Below are positions 60,101 to 64,000 of a stretch of DNA of 64,000 nucleotides, piece after piece; position 1 is the stretch's first letter; each line of letters starts with the position of its first letter. Position numbers and translations under genes: made by a program. Origin of the DNA: Pontederia crassipes (lineage: Eukaryota > Streptophyta > Magnoliopsida > Commelinales > Pontederiaceae); contig CM060188.1 of assembly GCA_030549335.1 (NCBI GenBank), positions 3,658,001-3,722,000 on the forward strand, given 5' to 3'. Under the pieces are notes generated by a model. That model did not search any database. It was not told the DNA's origin and was given only the letters and a program-made list of their open reading frames with translations.

Positions 60101-60898
60101 CATTTTCAAGAACCACGGTTAGTCTGGCATGAGATAATGCTTGAATGGGATCTCAGATTCCGTAGATAAATACACTTACTTGTATTGTGTATGTTATCGG
60201 AGAGTGGGAAAAAAGGAAAACAGATAAGTTTGGAAACCAGATGGCTGTTGCCTCCTCGGTTAATGGATTTTATTGGATGTCTTGATCATTTTAAATGTTA
60301 CGAACCTGATGCTGAACAATAGGAAGCTGGGGCTCAGGGTTATATACATGTTTGAATCAGATATTCCATCTCATACTGTGTGATATTCAGTTCTCTAGAC
60401 AATTTTTAATCATGTGGCATTTCTGTCATCTGCCGCTTCCGGTTGTAGTGTATTGGATTGACCTAAGATAACTATGCAGACGGCACTTAGTTTTCTGAAA
60501 ATTTCCATTCTTAAAACACTTTCTTAGGAAACAACTAAGATGGTAACATGCTACCATTTTGCTTTACCTAATTGTTAAGTGTCTGCAACCATTTTGTAGA
60601 TTCACCTCTACTTAGTCTCGACCAGAAATTATTTTGTTATGATATTTAAACATGTTTTAATTATTTATGCAGCACTGATTTAAGACTAAATCAGCCAAGA
60701 TATGCCACGCTACCCAACATCATGAAAGCAAAATCAAAGGTTATCAAGAAAGTGACACCTGCAGAGCTGAACGTGGAGATCAAGTCGGATCTGGAGGTTG
60801 TTCGAGTCACAGAGCCCCCGAAAAGGAAAGCAGGCGTCATCCTTTCATCCGTCGATGAACTCATTGATAAGTTAAAGAACGAAGCTCGTGTCTTGTAA
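57189..60898 (+). CDS. ETFB: Electron transfer flavoprotein subunit beta (mitochondrial)
   Basis: Five exons: 57189-57257, 57362-57649, 58531-58611, 59941-60035 and 60673-60898. They join in frame to 252 residues, the normal ETF-beta length, with GT/AG at every junction (AAG/GTACG, CAG/GTAATT, AAG/GTCAGG, AAC/GTAAGC). It forms a heterodimer with ETF-alpha in the mitochondrial matrix. The dimer passes electrons from acyl-CoA-type dehydrogenases (in plants chiefly isovaleryl-CoA and D-2-hydroxyglutarate dehydrogenases) to ETF:ubiquinone oxidoreductase. The sequence shows [20 protein letters not shown] at the start, then [20 protein letters not shown] (nucleotide-binding region). The ETF-beta signature follows: [20 protein letters not shown], then the recognition loop [18 protein letters not shown]. 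There is no obvious cleavable presequence, which is normal for this subunit. A truncated RTE LINE sits in intron 3. The gene faces the BAHD gene tail to tail. Confidence 0.95.
58935..59169 (-). mobile_element. 5'-truncated RTE LINE in ETFB intron 3
   Basis: 235 bp of LINE 3' end in antisense to ETFB, starting with a (CAA)n tract and containing the complement of the RGRGRP-encoding region. The 8-bp repeat AATCATAC (58927-58934 and 59170-59177) is a likely short target duplication. Confidence 0.85.
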
Positions 60899-60959
60899 AC
60901 ATCATTTGTTGCTCTCTTACGGTACCAGCTAACAATTTGTGAACGATGCTTATACAAAT

Positions 60960-60965
60960 AATAAA
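60960..60965 (+). terminator. Likely ETFB polyadenylation signal
   Basis: AATAAA lies 62 bp after the stop codon, in an otherwise AT-rich 3' region. Confidence 0.5.
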
Positions 60966-61248
60966 GGAGAAGGGAAAAAAATCTTGCATTATCAATTAAG
61001 TTTTGATTCCTATCTAAATATGGAATCTTATGCTTAAGCTCCAAATTCTGTAATTGAGAACAATCAAATGCCCATTGATACAATTGGACGTTGATCACCA
61101 CAGATTCTGCAATTATCATTTCAGAAACCAAGTTTTTAAAAGCTGGGGATATTTAAAACAACTTGTTGGAAGATACAAAAAGGTCGATGCAATTAAACAT
61201 GAGATTCTTCAAATGCAAACTTGGTACAACGATTGATAAAAGCATCAG

Positions 61249-62634
61249 TCAACGAAACAAGCACTCGAAGCCGTGGTTGAAGTTGGCGGCAAACGCATCC
61301 ATCTCATGTTCCGGAAGCACCAATCCGATTTCCAACCCGCCAACGGCGTCTCTGCTCTCTGCCACCGACATTGCTCCTGTCCTCGTGATGGAGACCACCT
61401 CCACCTTCTTTGGCTTCCCCCATCCCAAGTCGAGGTCATATACCTTCAATTGGGGAGATCCTGCAACAGTCAGAGGCTCGTGAGGGAGCATGGACACGTA
61501 CCTCCGAATCCATTGCTCCGCGCGGTGCATGACGTCGCTCTTGAACAGCTTGATGGACTTGCAAACAGCTCTGGCCGCCACTGCGAACTCGTCCTCGCCG
61601 ACGAGCTCGCCTGCGGTGACCTCCTCCACGAAGCACACGCCGAGGCAGTTGCCGAAGTACTCCGCCGGCACCGGCGGTCGCATCCCGCTCCTGCAACTCC
61701 CGGCGAAACAGAAACGGCAGCTCCGTTCGCTCTCGTATCCTCTCGCTTTGACGAGGCAAACCCACGCATAAGCGAAGGCCACCGAAATGCTCGATCAGCG
61801 GAGTGCGGAGGCGTGTCCTTCTCCCGGTTCTGCTCTCGCCATGACCAATTCCTTGAGCTTTCTAATTTGTTCCCTGTCGAGAGTGAACGATGCAACGACC
61901 TTCTTGCTGCGCGCCGAAGGCGTTTCCGGCAAACTTTCGCCGTTTTCCTGAATACTGGAACAGTCCTCGGAGAAGACGGAATAAAGCCCAAGAGGGTCGG
62001 GTATGATGGTCCTGTCGAGGATCGGAGGCGGTACAAGCAACGGCGCCGGACCTCCCGACCTGCAATGGGAAGCCCACGAGAACATGAAGTGCATGGAGCT
62101 CGAGCCGTCGCACGCCGCGTGGTGCAGCGTTGTGCCAACGGCCACGCCTTGATTCGGGTACAGGGTCACTTGCACGGCCAGCAAAGGCTGCGCATCGTCG
62201 GACTTGGGCAGCTGGGGAACCAGGCCCGGAAACCTGCGAGCGTCGCGTGCATGGCTCCCGGAGAGCTCGTCGAAGTCCTCGTCGTTGCATTCCACAACAT
62301 TGAACGCGACGGAGTCGCCATCGACATAGTGGATCTCGTGCCTATCCTCAGACCCCGAAACGCGCCGGATAGTACCGGCCAGCGGGTAAAACTGCCGGAG
62401 AGTTAGAGACAACGAAGATTTGAGGTTGGGGAGGTCGGATTCGACGAAGTGGGAGGTGACCAATCGAGGGAACTGGTAGAAGAAGACACGCTCGACAGGG
62501 TCCATGTAGAAACAAGCTACGTCGAAGAAGGTGAGGGGCAAGGAAGAGTCCGGCACCGATCCCGGCGGTGGAGAGACCCGGGAGCTCTCGATGACCCGAA
62601 GAAGCGACGGCGGGGGAGGCGGTGATGATACCAT
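61249..62634 (-). pseudogene. BAHD acyltransferase (malonyltransferase type) with one in-frame stop
   Basis: A 461-codon single-exon frame of the BAHD acyl-CoA-dependent transferase family. The HxxxD catalytic motif is HAACD (172-176) and the DFGWG structural motif appears as DLGWG (402-406). YFGNC (326-330) is typical of the anthocyanin/flavonoid glucoside malonyltransferase clade, as is the opening VIESSRVSPPPGS...PLTFFD. The enzyme would transfer a malonyl or similar acyl group from CoA to a phenolic glucoside in the cytosol. Codon 280 is TGA (61797-61795), in the middle of the stretch HASALR-stop-SSISVAFAYAWVCLVKA, where the family normally reads straight through. Everything on both sides is in the same frame and well conserved. 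Either the gene died very recently, or this is an allele or a base error. The ATG at 62634 is chosen because upstream codons in frame offer no ATG. A 98-bp tandem duplication lies just upstream. It faces ETFB tail to tail. Confidence 0.85.
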
Positions 62635-62722
62635 CGCAAAGATGTTTGTAATTTGAGTGGTTATGGTGGGGCGGAGAGCTCGGCTGTCGTTCAAATACGT
62701 CTAGGCCGCATGACTCAGTTGA

Positions 62723-62918
62723 GGGGCTGTTAGCATTACACAACAACATCGCTGTTGAGAGAGAGAGTACGATGAAGAGAGGGGGAGAGAGAGAGAGAAC
62801 GATGGGGAGGGGGTGGTAGGGGGGCTGTTAGCATTACACAACAACATCGCTGTTGAGAGAGAGAGAGAGAGTACGATGAAGGGGGGGGGGGACGATGGGG
62901 AGGGGGGTGGTAGGGGTA
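62723..62918. repeat. 98-bp tandem duplication in the BAHD 5' flank
   Basis: Two adjacent copies of a unit beginning GGGGCTGTTAGCATTACACA and continuing through GA-rich and GGGGA-rich runs to GGTGGTAGG, starting at 62723 and 62821. Copies differ mainly in the length of GA and G tracts. Confidence 0.85.
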
Positions 62919-62934
62919 CAATGAAAGCCATGGT

Positions 62935-63730
62935 TTCTTACATAGACTATGCAAGCATAGGATACCATCCGCGTGGGATTCGTTAATAATGTATTGTACT
63001 ATTTCAATTGGAAATTAATTAAAAAATTATTTAGTTCCCAAAAGTAAAAGACTTCTATCAAAATATTACGAAGTAATTTGCATGTGATTCATATGATTAA
63101 TTTATTTTTTAATTAGAATTAATTCATATGATCTTATACGGCCAATCAAAATCAACAATTTTTTTCATCATATTTATTATTATTTTTTCGAATAAGAAAA
63201 TCTTGGTACAAGAGAAAAAATTATATTTTTAAAAAAGAGTATATAGCTCTCATCGATAAATTTTGAATTCATTTTCCATTATTTTTTTTAAAATGTGAAT
63301 GACTTGACACAATACGTTGATTTTCACATATGTCTAACATCAACTTAAAATAATTAATAGCAAAGAGTGTTAAACGTAATGGTTTATAAGTTTTTTTTTT
63401 CCACATGATAAGTATGGACACGAACTTTTTATTTTACGTAACAAGTATAGATATGATAATATTTCTATCATTATGCATTATTCATTATTCATTTATCCCT
63501 ATGTAGTGACATACCTTCTTAGCCTACTCTGCTTAAGCTTAGCCTTGTCTGGCATGATCATCTAATTGCTCCTATCTCTAATAAAGAAGATTAGGAATTC
63601 TCTCCCGGGCTCGGACTTGGCAAAGCTTCCAAGGCCGATAGAGGTCACAGTTGAAATTTTATAAAAAAATATTGGGACATAATAGGCAATGAAATTTGTA
63701 AGAGAATTAAAATTATCTTTTCTAACAATA
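62935..63730. other. AT-rich intergenic DNA
   Basis: No gene or repeat recognised. Confidence 0.4.
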
Positions 63731-64000
63731 TAATGCATGCATTTTATAGCTTATAATTAGACTTGACTTATTTTGAGTAATTTGCTCATAACATGCATAT
63801 ATATTTTTTATATATATTTTTTAAAAATTCTTTGAAATCACAATATATCTGTAGTTGGTGTATTTTACAGAAATTATTAATGAAAAATGTTAAAGAAAAG
63901 GAATGAAAGAAGAATCACACAAAATGAAGACAAATTGACTTTCGAAAAATAAAAATACAACTTTCACAAGACGTGATAGACTCTTCATTCTCCGATTGCA
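63731..64000 (+). mobile_element. Start of a second copy of the 2.24-kb LTR family, cut by the window edge
   Basis: From TAATGCATGCATTTTATAGC onward this aligns with the first 270 bp of the solo LTR at 1483. Shared blocks include AATTTGCTCATA, ATTCTTTGAAA and TTGGCTGATTTTGCAGG-like TTGGTGTATTTTACAGA. Same orientation; many substitutions. Confidence 0.65.

Noticed and set aside
61273-62406. 377-codon plus-strand frame opposite the BAHD gene
   Set aside because: BAHD catalytic motifs are on the minus strand; the plus frame is a shadow with no recognisable domain.
1483-64000. The two similar LTRs at 1.48 and 63.73 kb as ends of one giant element
   Set aside because: The left one has its own closed target duplication as a solo LTR, and ordinary single-copy genes lie between them.

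Overview
This window is plant nuclear DNA, most likely from a monocot. The intergenic DNA is AT-rich and full of transposon relics. The protein-coding islands are few, and several are very GC-rich (both phosphate transporters, the ERF gene, the BAHD gene and the first ETFB exons), as is common in commelinid monocots. I cannot name the species.

Genes, left to right: (1) a broken DUF868-family gene (about 5.35-5.85 kb, minus). (2) Two PHT1 high-affinity phosphate transporters facing each other tail to tail (7.455-9.026 kb plus, 10.581-12.194 kb minus). Each has a PHR-binding P1BS box exactly 17 bp upstream of its TATA box, and each probably has an intron in its 5' leader. (3) A type-1 protein phosphatase catalytic subunit (PP1/TOPP) on the minus strand in four coding exons over 8.1 kb, with an RTE-type LINE in its third intron. 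(4) An intronless group-IX ERF transcription factor with a C-terminal EDLL motif (41.3-42.0 kb, minus). (5) The electron-transfer flavoprotein beta subunit in five exons (57.2-60.9 kb, plus). (6) A convergent BAHD acyltransferase of the malonyltransferase type (61.2-62.6 kb, minus) interrupted by one in-frame TGA.

The rest is mainly mobile DNA. At 1.3-5.3 kb a Copia-like LTR element in minus orientation sits inside the DUF868 gene. It was itself invaded by a 2.24-kb solo LTR (5-bp target duplication) and by a hAT-type MITE in its primer-binding site. A second copy of that solo-LTR family starts at 63.73 kb and runs off the window. At least seven short non-autonomous hAT-like elements lie at 0.3, 4.4, 14.2, 14.7, 19.3, 21.1 and 53.1 kb. 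Eight RTE LINE / Au-SINE-like copies, ending in (TTG)n, are scattered from 23.6 to 59.2 kb and range from 3.1 kb down to 39 bp. A compact TRIM (two 151-bp LTRs) sits in a local tandem repeat at 36 kb. A decayed tandem array of the same TRIM family fills 46.3-48.9 kb. An L1-type relic lies at 54.2-55.1 kb.

The genes do not form an operon-like unit or a pathway cluster; only the PHT1 pair is functionally linked, as locally duplicated, phosphate-starvation-type transporters. I see no new gene system. The most interesting points are the shared promoter geometry of the PHT1 pair, the long GAA repeat in one leader intron, the tandem TRIM array, the LINE/SINE fusion and truncation series, and the single nonsense codon in the BAHD gene.
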